From assembly GCA_037952775.1 (NCBI GenBank), contig JBANAY010000003.1, forward strand, positions 9,176,001-9,240,000: DNA of 64,000 nt, in the 5' to 3' direction. Of the stretch, positions 37,501 through 49,485 are shown one piece after another. A program made the translations under genes and the position numbers. Source of the stretch: Clonostachys chloroleuca (taxonomy: Eukaryota; Ascomycota; Sordariomycetes; Hypocreales; Bionectriaceae). The notes beneath the pieces were generated by a model, which was given only the letters and a program-made list of their open reading frames with translations, was not told the DNA's origin and made no database searches. The first letter of the stretch is position 1, and each line of letters starts with the position of its first letter.

Positions 37501-39104
37501 CTGGAGCCTGGATAAACTCTATAAGATATATTATCCAGATAGGGCTCTTAGGTCTTAAATCTGGCTATTAGTACTAGCCCTTTCTAATACCTATAGGAAA
37601 ATATAGGCCAGAGCCTGTTTAAAATTATAATTAAATAACTTAGGCTCTCTGTTGCTAGAAGTTAAATATACTAGCCAAACTTATAGAGGTATAAAGCAAT
37701 AGATAATAACTCTGAAAAGTTATATCCTGGCTCTCTATTAACTCCCCTAATCTCTCTATCTAATAATAGTATCTTTTATTAGAAGACAGTAACTACTTTA
37801 TTATACTTTCTTAGCAGTAAAACCAAAGACAGGCTATACTGTTCTATTACTCCCCTAGGAATATATACTGAAAACCTGTAGTTATAATATATACTTAAGC
37901 TTAGAACTAATAACTTAATATCTCTATCCTATTATCTAGTTAAAGTCTGGTAGTAAAAGCTTATTTACTGCCCCTTACTAAATAATAAGCAGGCTAGCTT
38001 TTAAATAAATTAATAGGGAAATATTTATTTTATCTTAGGTTAGTTCTATTTTAGTATAGAGGAGCAGGGGTAACTTAAGGATAAATATAAATTAGAGTTA
38101 TAATAGAGATATAGGGCTAAAAGGTAGTAGTATATACTTACCAGGTAAAGTAAAGGTAATAAGTATAAGGCTTAGGAAAAATAGATAAGTATTATTACTA
38201 GACTACTAAGCTAGGGGAATACTATAGAGAATTAAGTACTATATCTAAACTTAAGAGTTTATAAATAAAGGTAGGGGTGTTTACTAGCTGTAGATAATAT
38301 ACCTAATATAATTTACTAGGAGAGATATATATAACTAGAGTAATCCTACTAAGCAGCTGAAACTAGCTGCTATATAACTCTGCCTTACTATTAGTATAGA
38401 TAATAATAATAGGGTATATTTTCTGAGTCTGAATATACTTTATATACTATAATTCTACTAGATAGTAGTTATACTTATAGCTAAACTTCTTCTGTACTAT
38501 ATTAACCCTAGTAGCTTAATTAAAGACTGGAGTAGTTAATTTATATAAATATAGTTATATATACTAGATAGTAGATATATATTTTCTTTAGGGTCCTTAT
38601 TATACTTATATAAGAGGTGTGTTTTATTAAGAGAATATAATATACTTAAGGGCAGTATTACTAGCTATATAAAATAGTAGTAGAATCTATAAAGTACTAC
38701 TAGCTGTTATATAGTAGTTTAGTATAGTTTACTATATTATTATTATATCTAACTGTAGCACCTTAATATATTCTAGGTAGGTATAATAGAGTATAACTAC
38801 TGCCTTTTTACTATAGGTTATACTAAACTTCTAGGAAAGGGATACTATATATTAGCTTAATAATTAGTATATTAATTAAGGATCTCCAGTTAAACTGAAT
38901 TAATAGGACTGGTACTAATATAGGCTGTTATATATCTAGTGAGAAGAGGTACTAAATTATATAATATTATATACCCTATAGTATCTACAGGAGGCTAACT
39001 AATATCCTGTAACCTAAGATATAATACTGTATATTAAAGCTGATATTTAGCTAATTAAGATAGATAAGGGAGAGGGGGTTAATACTACTGTAAAAGTAAC
39101 CACA
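34546..39104. other. Unassigned region with several coding traces
   Basis: No family was named. The plus strand at about 35820-36360 reads with few stops (GYFTQEEYILVNTSLTTTIK; later SSKVSNIIIVSSKYQDNIRY and LLLADKGTTLSIYLSL). The plus strand at 37370-37560 reads AFPDQTLRLKSSLLYLAVSR and LELIWSLDKLYKIYYPDRAL. The minus strand at 38360-38930 also has a low-stop trace. 38248-38300 (AACTTAAGAGTTTATAAAT, then GGGTGTTTACTAG) resembles the core of the 9.84/14.97-kb repeat. The right end reads GTAACCACAGAGTAATAAG against the Gypsy junction. Confidence 0.35.
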
Positions 39105-40447
39105 GAGTAATAAGTATATTATTTCTTATATTTAAGGTATTAAGATATAATATACTTAACTTTATTATAATTATAGTATTTTTATTTTTTTATAGCTCTT
39201 AGCTCTATAAGATCTAAATATATTCTAAATACTATAAATAGTAATAAAGCTTATTATACTTTATAATTAGATTTATTACTTACTTTAATATAGTTTTAAT
39301 TACTTTATCTTTTCTCTTTTTATAACCTTTATTTATATATATAGTTATTAATTTATACTACTATAGCTATATACTTTATTAAGTCTTCTAACTTATCTAT
39401 CTTAAAGAGTTAGTTTTTAACTTTATCTTTAAGTTTATTATAAAGTATAGATTTAAAAGGGCTATTATCTTAGTCTAAGTAAAATATAACCTTCTTAAAT
39501 TTAGTAATATAGCTTAAAATAGCTTTAGTTTATTAAAGATCTTTAAATTCTTTTATAATTTATTATTTATAGTTAACCTTCTTAAAAGCTCTTATAAATA
39601 TAATAATAAAGTTATTATATTCTATAAAGATATTAACTATTATTTAATCTTTATTTTTTAGTTTAACTTTATTTTTATATTAATTATAAAAAAATACTTA
39701 GAACTATTATCTTATAGTATTAGTAAGGTATATTCTTATAAACTTAACTTTATCTTTATCTTTTTTAAGTTTTATTAGAAAGAATTTAAAATAAGCTTAA
39801 AGTTAGATTTTAAATATATCTAGCTCTTAAGTATCTCTTAAGAAAAGCCTTAAAGGTATTAATTAAATAACCTCCTTTTAGTCCTTCTAAGGCTTTATCC
39901 TTTTAAGGTACTTAATATAAAATATAAGGTCTTTAATAACTTATTTTATAATAAGTCCCTTTAGAATATTATTCTATTTATTTAGAGATATAAAAGTAGT
40001 TATAATATCTTTTCTATTATTATATAGTAATTAAAATAAGGTAATTAGCTAAATAAGAGTTATTAATATATAATAGTTAAGTAATTTATATTAAATAGAG
40101 GTCTAGGGTAAGTTAAGGTTAAACTAATTAGAGTTATTCTAAGTAGTATAATTAAGTTATCTTAATACTATATAAGTTACTACTAATATATAAATACTAA
40201 GAAGCTAGTTTTAATAAAGGTAATAATAATTATAGATAAACTATTATATTAATAACTATCTAAAAGAGTATTTCTATTTAGTAAAATAAATATATATATA
40301 TACTAGGGGATTATTAATACTTAATAATAATCTATATCTCTAGATTATAAGGATTATTATAAGATCCTAATAATCTATATATAATTAGTTAGAGAAGTAG
40401 GTCTTCTATTTACTAGGTAGGAATAACTTATACTAGTATAAGTTACT
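39105..40447 (-). mobile_element. Ty3/Gypsy 5' end (LTR, leader, gag), minus strand
   Basis: Reading on the minus strand, an LTR of about 379 bp (40447 down to 40069) is followed by the leader shared with the 49-kb element, and then gag. The gag readable here includes KVKFIRIYLTNTI, NIFIEYNNFIIIFIRAFKKV, FYLD*DNSPFKSILYNKLKD and LEDLIKYIAIVVQINNYIY. It ends in a CX2CX4HX4C zinc knuckle whose Cys and His are all Tyr (KYYNYNKVKYI). Similarity stops right after the knuckle at about 39110, so pol is missing. The LTR outer half differs from the 376-bp LTR and begins with the 20-bp near-palindrome AACTTATACTAGTATAAGTT, marking a different subfamily. Confidence 0.85.
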
Positions 40448-41389
40448 AACCTAACTAGTTTGTATATAACCTATATAGGGATGAAATTTATAATAGAATT
40501 AATATTTTAGATATTCTTAATTACTATATTAAGCTATTAAAGATTAAATAGTTATATAAAGATTAAATAGTTATTTAAATAGTTTTTCTATTAAAACCTC
40601 TATATATTATTAAGAGTATTTATTATAATAATTACTTATTAAGATAGAAAATAGCTAAGTTAGTTTTAAGTTTAAGTAATTATTAAATATTCTATAATTA
40701 AGCTTTTAATAAATATAATATAAATAAGAAATATACTTTCTTAAGATTATAATATACTTTAATTAATATTTTTTTAATATATTAATTCTATAAGTATTTA
40801 TATTAAAAGAAGTAAAAGAAGACTCTTAATACTATAATAATATATATTAAGATTTTATTATATTAAGACTTATATTAATAAAGTAAAGAGAGAGGAAGCT
40901 ATATATATATATAATATTTATAATTATAATAGTAAAAAGGTTAATAGTAAATAATAATTATTATATTAATTAATAGCTTTATTATCTATATTATAATTTA
41001 TTATATAAAAGCTCCTTTTATCTTAAGTAATTAAATAGCTTAAGAAGATAAGAAATCCTTATAAAGAAAGTATTTAAAATATTTATTATAATATCTTTAA
41101 AAATTATAACTAAAGGTAATATAAGTAATTAATTAATTTACTAATTAATTATAAGTTAAAGTTTTAATTATATAAAGGAAATAGTATATTTTATTAACTA
41201 AGCTATAAAAAATAGCTCCTTTTATTATATTATTTAAAAGTATAGTTTATAAAGCTTTAAATCTTTTATCTTTACTTTATTAATATAAGAAAAAGCTTAA
41301 GTAAAAAGTAATATCTTATAAAGAGGAGGTAAATAATAATATAAACTAAAGAGCTTTAATATAAAACTTAATAAAAAAGTATAAATTTC
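40448..41389. other. Very AT-rich unassigned stretch
   Basis: Among the most AT-rich parts of the window, with almost no C or G outside AAG/CTT. No protein could be read reliably on either strand; transposon remains are likely. Confidence 0.3.
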
Positions 41390-41550
41390 TTAATCTTAAA
41401 GTTAATAAATATTATAAACTTACTTTTATATTATAAATTTCTTAATCTTAAAGTTAATAAATATTATTAACTTACTTTTTATTAATTTTATATTTTAAAT
41501 TTCTTAATTTTAAAATTAATAAATAGTATTAACTTACTTTTTATTAGTAA
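41390..41550. repeat. AT-rich tandem repeat, left array
   Basis: About 2.5-3 units of a 60-70-bp repeat: TTTCTTAATCTTAAAGTTAATAAATATTATTAACTTACTTTT. The core TTAATTTTAAAATTAA is palindromic. The same unit forms a second array at 42500-42775. Confidence 0.75.
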
Positions 41551-42499
41551 GTAAGAGAGCTATATAGTTATATAGTAGCTACTAAAAAAAAAGAGAAATT
41601 CCTAAATACTAAGAATTAAATAACTTAATACTATAGCTAGTATAATAATATATTAAACTTTAGCCTTTTTACCTAACTATAAGGCTTATACCTAGCTATA
41701 TATAAGGTTTAATACTAATAATAGCTTATACCTAGTATATAAGTTTTTTATTAGTATAACTCCTTTTATAAACCTTAAAATACTACTTTCTATCTATTTA
41801 AAGGCTGCTATCCTCAGCTGCTGTGAATATACCTAATAGAACTATATAGCTTAAGTCTATATTAATAATCTATCTATTCCGTAATTACTGCTTATAGATA
41901 ATTTAATAATATATTAGTACTTAGCTAACTCTATTAAGTCTTATATATTACTATATATACTTAAGTCCTTATTAAAATTAAATATCCTACTAAGCTCTTG
42001 CCTAATCTACTTTAAACTTATAACTATAAGTATAAAATATCTTACTTAAAGGATATATTAAGATACTAAAGTATAAGCTACTAGAGGTACTAGTACTTAT
42101 TATTAGGGATAGGTAGCTATATAACTTACTAATCTCTAGGCTTCTTAATATAGATAGAAGTAACTATAAGCTTATAGATATTACTAAGGTAATAAGGTTA
42201 TTAGAGATTAAGGTGCTTTAAGATCTTAATCTTAAGTAGCTAGCTAATCTTTTTAATCCTAAAGTATATATTAATATAAAATAGTAATTATAATTATTAT
42301 AACCTCTAGCTATTATTATAAAGATAGCTACTAAGATTGCTTAGGTTAATAGAATATTTATATATAATTAGGGAGGAGAGAGGAAGGAAGGAAGGAAGGA
42401 AGAGAGATAGATAGCTAGGCTAGTTAAATATAAGCCTACTTATCTCTCTTAAATATATAAATATATATAAATATATATCTATCCTTATATCTCTTTACT
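41551..42499. other. Segment between two copies of the same tandem array
   Basis: About 950 bp with a pure GGAA/GAAG microsatellite at 42371-42403 and no recognised gene. The identical arrays on both sides suggest that this piece was inserted into one longer array or bounded by it. Confidence 0.4.
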
Positions 42500-42775
42500 T
42501 ACTTTTTATTAATTTTATATTATAAATTTCTTAATTTTAAAATTAATAAATATTATTAATTTACTTTTATATTATAGACTTCTTAATTTTAGGATTAATA
42601 AATATTATTAATTTATTTTTATATTATAAATTTCTTAACTTTAAAGTTAATAAAAATTATTAACTTACTTTTATACTTTAAATTTCTTAATTTTAAGATT
42701 AATAAATATTATTAACTTATTTTTATATTATATATTTCTTAACCTTAAGGTTAATAAAAATCTTAACCTTAACCT
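42500..42775. repeat. AT-rich tandem repeat, right array
   Basis: Four to five units of the same 60-70-bp repeat as at 41390-41550, each with TTTATATTATAAATTTCTTAA, a palindromic TTTTAAAATTAA-type core and AATATTATTAA. Confidence 0.75.
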
Positions 42776-44590
42776 AATATATATTATATTATCTAGCTCT
42801 TAGTATAAATATAAAATTTATATACTAAGATTAGTTAGATATAAGTATATATATATTAAGGATGCAGGAGGACCTAATTAGCTCAGAGCCTTAGATAGGT
42901 GCCTATAATTATATATAACCCCTGTTATCCCTTTAGGGCTAAATTCATCTGGGTACTAGGTTAAAGGCCTCTTCCCTTTAACTTAAGAATATAGAAAATA
43001 ATTTATCTCTGTCTTATACTGGGATATAAGCAAAAGTACTACTAATACTATTAATTTTAATTCCTTTAGTTTTTAGGATTTTTATAAAAAGATAAAGTTT
43101 AATATTAGAGATAATAAAGTAGCTATCTATAGAGTATACTTTAAGATATACTAGTAGGGAAGTACTAGTTATCTAAATATTTTTATTAGATATTTAAGTG
43201 GTCTTAATATAGATAGAAGTTTATAGCTGTAAATAGGGAATAAAACAAGCTAAAAAAAAAAAAAAACAGAGGCAAATAAATCTATTAAGGAAGCCTAAGT
43301 CTAGCTGTTCTCCCTTCTTAATCTATCTCTGTATATTATACTTAAACAGAGTATATAGCTATCCCTGCGGAGAGTATTGGGATATATCTTAGATTTCTAT
43401 TCCAGTACTAGTAAGAATTAGATATTAGATTTACTCTTATATATATTTTTGGAGTTTACTAACTGGAAATACCTGATTATAATCTATAGCAGGAGGCCTA
43501 CTGTTATAAAAGTATTTTCTAGGTCTATAATTAGATAGGATATATTGCTTTACAGAATAATTAGTAATAATAAAATACAGGAAATTTTAGGATTAGGATA
43601 TACTAATCTACTGACTGAACTCTAAGTACTTTTAGAAGGAGGTATAGTTTTACCTTTAGGAGGAGAGCTTATTTTACTCTTGGGAGGAGCAGGCTTAGCC
43701 TATTAGTAAAGAGAAGATCTCTTACTTTAGATATAATAGCTTTTAGGTACTACTCTTAGGATAGTATTTAAAATCCCTTCAGATTATTAAATAGCTCTAT
43801 TACTATATCTTAGGCCTCCTTTAATAGTAATAGTACTTCCAGATAGTAGGAGGAGAGTAGAGGTAATAAAAGTAGAGGGTAGTATTTTTATATTTAATAT
43901 AGTAAGAAGAATAATAGTATAGGTATAATAGTTAAATATTAAGATAATAGTTAATAATAGAATATAAGTTAAGGATAGAGACTTCAGTCTAGCTTTATAT
44001 TATCCTGTAGATATAGAGATTAAATTTAATTTAAAATATAAAGAACTATTAATACTATAAAGTAAACCTAGGGCAGTAGTAATTTTAACTAAAAGAAGAA
44101 AACAATAGCTCTAGGATAATAATTTACTAATTTTATCTTTGCTACTATAGTTCTATTATTAGTAGTACTTCTTTAGGGCTTATATATAGTAGTATAACTA
44201 ATAGTATATCTAAGAGTAGTAATCTTAAAATTAGCTTTCTGCTTTAATATTCTTAAGCTAATAGTTTAGATACTTAAACCTGCTTAAACCTGCTTATTCT
44301 ACCTGAATTATTATTTACTTTTATCTTTTATAATCTGAGAAGTATATTAGCAGGTCTCCTGCCTTAGATACTGTAGTTAGAAAATAAATCTAGATAGATC
44401 TGCTTTAGATTAGAAGTTTAGTTAGTTAAGTTCAGAGGATAGTAAGTAGGTTAAAAAAAATATAGCCTAAATTCGGTAGGCCTTACTATAAGTATACTAC
44501 TCTTTTTTTAACCTACTTAGATAGATCCTATAGGGCGGCCGGTGGTATATGGAATTATATATTAAGGCCGAGGTAATGTAGTCTTTTGAG
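42776..44590 (+). other. Unassigned region with plus-strand coding trace
   Basis: The plus strand at about 43390-43700 reads with few stops: RRPTVIKVFSRSIIRQDILL, LTELQVLLEGGIVLPLGGEL and LILLLGGAGLAY. The family is unknown. A 14-A run is at 43253-43266. 44524-44580 (GGGCGGCCGG, then AAGGCCGAGGTAATG) is GC-richer than its surroundings and leads into the 85-bp repeats. Confidence 0.35.
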
Positions 44591-44849
44591 GGTGGAGTAA
44601 CTTCGCTCTCGTGCTATTAAAATTTAGGTAATAAAATGCCTTATATTAATTACTAAGGCCTAGACTAGTATAGCTGGGTGGAGTAACTTGCTCTTATACT
44701 ATTAAAATTTAGGTAATAAAACGCCTTGTATTAATTACTAAGGCCTAGACTAGTATGGCTGGGTGGAGCAACTTTACTCTTATACTATTAAAATTTAGGT
44801 AATAAAACGCCTTATATTAATTACTCAGGCCTAGACTAGTATAGCTGGT
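44591..44849. repeat. Three 85/86-bp tandem repeats largely spared by RIP
   Basis: Units start at 44591, 44677 and 44762 with GGTGGAG(T/C)AAC, run through ATTAAAATTTAGGTAATAAA and end CCTAGACTAGTATAGCTG. They differ at only a few sites. The first keeps CTTCGCTCTCGTGC, while the later two have CTTGCTCTTATAC and CTTTACTCTTATAC. The changes that are present are C-to-T or G-to-A, so RIP touched them lightly. Confidence 0.9.
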
Positions 44850-45059
44850 TGTACTGGTCTAGGCTTAAATTTATCTATAAGACCTACTGAGGGGTAACTT
44901 AATATATAGATGCCTACTATCTAATATATCTATATATTCTTATGGATTTCCTACTTGATTTATAATATCTAATATGCTTCTCTTTTACTTAAGACCTATT
45001 TATTATCTTAAAGAATATTAAAGAGAATAATACTAACTGTATATTCTTTAAAAGCTTAT

Positions 45060-47626
45060 TGCTTTCTACTTAGTTTTTCCTTCCTGAATATTTAGTAGCC
45101 TAAGGTAATCCTGTCTACTAACTTCCCCCCCTGGATTCTAAAGCTATTATTATACTCTGCTAAGTCTGTTAAGTAGGTTTAAAGGGAATATAGGATCCTT
45201 CTAAGATAATAAGGGTATACTGAAAAGAGGAGTTTAAAGATAAGACTAGTACTATATATATCTTAGTACTATTTCCTAATACTAAGCTAGAGGACCCTGA
45301 GTATAGCCTCCTATAAAACTATCTTCTGGGATATTACCCTATATTGGATTCTTTTAGAAACTTAGTTTGAGATAGTTATATTATATACTATTACCTAGAG
45401 TCTTACCTTATAAAAGAAGAAGATAATACTAACCAGAAGATTGTATAACTCGGTTATTTCTCTCTCTTTACAGTTGAGTTCCAGAATAAAGATGTAACTA
45501 TATATATATATATCTGTAATATATATAGTTTCCTAAATCTGAGTTTATATACCAGTAAGCACCTCCTTTATTTTTATATTATACTTAATTAATTATTTAC
45601 TAATATAATAATAGCTTTAGATCTCTAGATTAATTTAGATCTAAGCCTATTTATAATAGATAATATAGTCTGGGACTTAATTTAAAGCTAGCTAGATATA
45701 TATATAAGAACCTATAAGTGCTATAATAAATACAAACAGGTTGTACTAGACTGCTTTCTATAGCTAGACTGTACTTCTAAATCCTTTCGCCTTATTAATA
45801 AAAGAGAACTAGAGCTTAGTATCTGCTATATTACCCTTACTTACTACTATAATATTAATAATCAGAGCCTTTAGCTCACCTAATTAATACTGGAATAACT
45901 CTCCTCTTTACAGCCCCTTTTAATCTTGCCTTTAGTATACCGGGATGCCTTTTCAGTTATATCCTGGTTAGGCCTTTCCTATCTATAGATTAATTGTCTC
46001 TGTATTTTCCAGACTAATTATATAGAGCCTTATTAGGCTACTGATAATAACTAGTTATAGGATATATTTTTTAATATATTCTTAGGTATTGCTATAACAG
46101 GGTTAATATTACCTTCCTCTGGTCTTTTCGCTATATACTATTAGCGCCTTATTATACCTACTGTTCTTTATATCCCTGTAGATAATAAAGGAACTATGGT
46201 CCTATATATAGCTAAGAGTAAGTAATAGGGAGAGAAGATTATTAACTTTTAGGATAAACCTCTTTCTAAGAGTGCCTAAGCTATAAATTAGTAGCTGTTA
46301 ATACCTTGAATGCTTTATTTTGGGTACTCCCTAATATATTAGGAGTATTATAGTGCTATTTATAATAAGACTTATCTAAAAGGTAGATTTAACTTTCCAG
46401 ACTTTTACTTTAGGTTAGAGGGTAAAAAGATATAAACCGGGTAGGAACTTTAAACTATATAGAAGCTACTTCTTAATATTATCTTCCTAGCAGCAGACCT
46501 AGTTGATTAAGTATTTGTTTACTAGTTTGCTCTTTTGGAAAGGTTTGCTCTATACAGTTTCTTATCGCCAGGGGAAAGGCTAGCTAGAGTAGCTGGTCTG
46601 GCTTCCGAAATAGGAGAATTATTAAGCTAGCAGGGTTATAATAATACAGTATACTTTGCTGGAATATAGAAAGCTATACTTCCTGGTAGCTTACTATAGA
46701 ATATCTATAAAGATAGTTATTATCCAGTAGGAAATAATATACTATTGTAGAGCTAGGCTACTATTAAGGGTCCTTTAGTTATTCAGAAAGTAATACCGGA
46801 AAGAGCTAATGAAGGTCTTATCTGTAAGCTTGTCTCTGCTAATATAAGTACTCCGAGCTTTAAATAAATTACTGGAATTTCAGATAGAGTAGTTATACTT
46901 AAAGGGAAGCTATTTTCTGGAAAAGTAGTATAAAATACTATATTACTACCTTCTATTGGAATAATAGTAGAAATAAGATAGGATCTTAAGAGTCTAGCTA
47001 CTATTAGCAGCAGTCCTATTGTATTTAATACGCTAAACTCGATACAGGGTCTTAATTAGACTATAGTTTTTAATACTAAACAGGATATAATATATAATAT
47101 ATTTTGCTTTCTAATTTATATGAACCTAGAAAAAGAGTAATAGTATTAAATTACTGGGCTGGTTTTATCTCAGCTTAATAATAGCTGCTTTGCTTAGTAT
47201 AGTTTATAGAGTATAATAGTAGACTCTACAGAGAAGGTGCTGGAAATTATTAATAGTATATTTAACTAAGATATAGAAATTATCTGAGGTTTAGGGGTTA
47301 TTATTATTATAGTTACTTTTATCTATATATATATTTCCTTTATAATATTCTTTCTATTAAGTATATTAGTACTAACAGGCTATAGGTTGATATTGTTAGT
47401 AACTGAAGCTATCTGCGAAGGCTGATACCTGCGGCCCAGCCTGTTCGAACGTATAAAGAATTTACTAGTAAATATAACTATAATTCCTATAGAGGCCAGC
47501 AGATTAATAAATATAAAGGTAATCCTCTATCTTGCGATAGCTGCAAGCATAATTCAGTAGATTAAGAATAGCCTTCTTCTATAAGAGAGGTCAGTCCGGA
47601 TAAGGGAAGAAAGAGAGGTCAATTAA
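45060..47626 (+). pseudogene. HET (heterokaryon incompatibility) domain protein, RIP-killed
   Basis: A largely consistent plus-strand frame of about 2.5 kb reads as a HET protein. At about 45680-46000: SQLDIYIRTYKCYNKYKQ (the C..H short motif before the domain), ELELSICYITLTYYY (family Y.TLSHCWG), LTQLILEQLSS, LPLVYRDAFSV and WLGLSYL*INCLCIFQ, where the Trp of YLW is now TAG. At about 46130-46350: YIPVDNKGTMVLYIAKSK, KPLSKSAQAINQQLLIPQML and YFGYSLIYQEYYS, the family PLS.RAW..QE.LLSPR.L.FG...YWEC block. The C-terminal part has a hydrophobic stretch at about 47300-47360 and ends IREEREVN with TAA at 47624. HET proteins trigger cell death on fusion with unlike strains. The start is uncertain because the N-terminal exons (from about 45060) are damaged. 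Confidence 0.85.
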
Positions 47627-47879
47627 CTAGCTAGTTAGGATCGCTAAGGCCCTCAGCCTATCAGAGTTATCTATATTAGCCGGTAGGAACCTTCGCAGCC
47701 TTATTATCTTAAGTATTAACTAAATACCTAATTATTAGTATAGGCCCGATAGCTTGAAGAGAGTCCTAATCCTATTAATTATGCTGGATGAGGGAATATT
47801 GAGATCTCGGTTATATAGATATAAAGATCCCTATTATGAATTTTACCCCTTATATAGGTTATAGGTAGATCTGGTTATA
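47627..47879. other. Spacer downstream of HET gene
   Basis: No gene. It is less AT-rich than average and keeps several CG and GATC steps (GGATCGCTAAGG, TTCGCAGCC, ATTGAGATCTCGG), so it was less mutated. Confidence 0.4.
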
Positions 47880-48312
47880 TTAGTAACTTATACTAGTGTA
47901 AGTTATTCTACTTTTTTCTCTTAACTAGCTTAATTAAGATTAGCTCACTATAGCTTATAAGTGAGCTATAGTAATCTAAGGTATAGCTTATACTAGATTA
48001 CTAATAATCTAAGGTAATCCCCCTAGTATATATATATATTTATTTTACTAAATAGAAATACTCTTTTAGATAGTTATTAATTATAATAGTTTACCTACTA
48101 TTATTACTACCTTTATTAAAACTAGCTCCTTAGTACTTATATATTAATAATAACTTATATAGTACTAAGATAACCTAATTATACTATTTAGAATAATACT
48201 TTAATTAGTTTAACCTTAATTTACCCTAGATCTCTTATTTAATATAAGTTACCTAATTATTATATATTAATAACTCTTATTTAGCTAATTACCTTATTTT
48301 AATTACTTATTA
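47880..48312 (+). mobile_element. Gypsy LTR plus leader, no body
   Basis: An LTR of about 385 bp (47880-48264) starts TAGTAACTTATACTAGTG, which includes the near-palindrome AACTTATACTAGTGTAAGTT. Its inner half is shared with the 376-bp LTRs (TTTAGATAGTTATTAAT, TTTAACCTTAATTTACCCTAGA). It is followed by the leader TATTAATAACTCTTATTTAG and then by unrelated sequence from about 48312, so this is a 5' end whose internal region is gone. It is the same subfamily as the minus-strand copy at 40069-40447. Confidence 0.8.
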
Positions 48313-49044
48313 AACAGAGAAAGTACTACTAGTACTACTAAATCCAGTAGGTTTTACTACTATTTTAACTAGTACTTATAGTATAGGGATACTTAAGGTT
48401 TAGATTAAGAGAAAGATACTCTCTACTTCTGTTAGTACCTAGTAAGCTAAAGCCCCTGCTTTAATAAATAGTATATACTAAGTATAGCCCAGGGGTACTA
48501 ATATCTTTTATCTATCTACCCCCTCTTACTAAAATAGATACTAAACCTATATTCTATTTTTTATCTCTTTATAACTCTTTAATAGATCTATTACTTCCTA
48601 TAAATATTAGTAGTAGTAGGCTGCTTTAGCCCTATATATACTAATAATATTCTATATCTCTCTCTTCTTCCCTTCCTCCTATATATTACTATTTTTATTT
48701 CTTAGCTACTAACTATTTTAACTAAATAGTAATAAACTTAACTATTATACTCTTAATAGTAGCTATAAATAGCCTATATAATTATATAATCTTTCTTTAA
48801 AGCTTTACTATCTATAAGATAGAGAAATAAGCTATAAATAATAAGCTTATACTCTTAGTTAAATAGTATACTATTTATTATATATAATTAAATAAAGTAT
48901 ATTTTATTAAGTCTAAATACTCTATTAAAACTGAAATAAATATAAGTAGGATATTTAATAAATAGTTATAATATATAGAAATACTCTATTAAACTTATCT
49001 TATTAGCTTCTGATTTTCTAATCTAACTAATATAGTTACTATAC
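48313..49044 (+). pseudogene. Probable upstream part of FluG/DUF3435-type gene, split by Gypsy
   Basis: This piece lies between a truncated LTR and the full Gypsy element. Since the element has a perfect 5-bp duplication, 49044 was once joined to 56495, and the decayed FluG/DUF3435-type gene continues there. The last 150 bp read on the plus strand as YSIKTEINISRIFNKQL and ILYQTYLISF*FSNLTNIV, which could be N-terminal coding sequence. The earlier part (48330-48880) is not recognisable and may be promoter, including a CT-rich stretch at about 48650-48700. Whether the insertion is inside the gene or just before it remains open. Confidence 0.4.
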
Positions 49045-49420
49045 TGTTACGAACAAAGCATATACCTACTGTATCACGTGGCATACCCCACTTTTCTCAC
49101 TAATAAGAGATAGATCACTCCGGATTATTAGTGAGCCTGAATGATCCTCAGCTAAACTCACTCTGGATCACCAGTAAGCTATCGTGAGCCCCTGGTATAT
49201 ATATATATTCATTTCACTAGATAGAAATACTCTTTTAGACAGTTATTAATAATATTATCTATATATCTATTATTACTAGTTCTATAATACTTATATATTA
49301 ATAGTAATTTGTATTATACAGCCTAAGATAACCTGATTATACTACTCAGAATAATACTCTGATTGGTTTAACCCTAACCTACCCTAGACTCCGTCCAGTA
49401 TAAGTTATCTAACTGTTATA
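49045..49420 (+). repeat. 5' LTR, 376 bp
   Basis: Runs from TGTTACGAACAAAG to CTAACTGTTATA. Its first 150 bp keep unmutated CA, TG and CG sites (ATCACGTGGCATACC, CTCACTCTGGATCACC), while its second half is mutated. Confidence 0.95.
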
Positions 49421-49485
49421 TATTAATAACTCTTATTCAGCTGATTACCTTGTCTTAATTGCTGTATAATAATGAAGAAGATATT

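Noticed and set aside
2134..39104. One giant element spanning the two broken Gypsy copies
   Set aside because: The flanking Gypsy pieces are in opposite orientation and broken at different genes (RT and gag knuckle), so they are not two halves of one interrupted copy.
42850..42960. tRNA-like A box (TAGCTCAG) near 42878
   Set aside because: No B box, no pairing acceptor or anticodon stems could be drawn.
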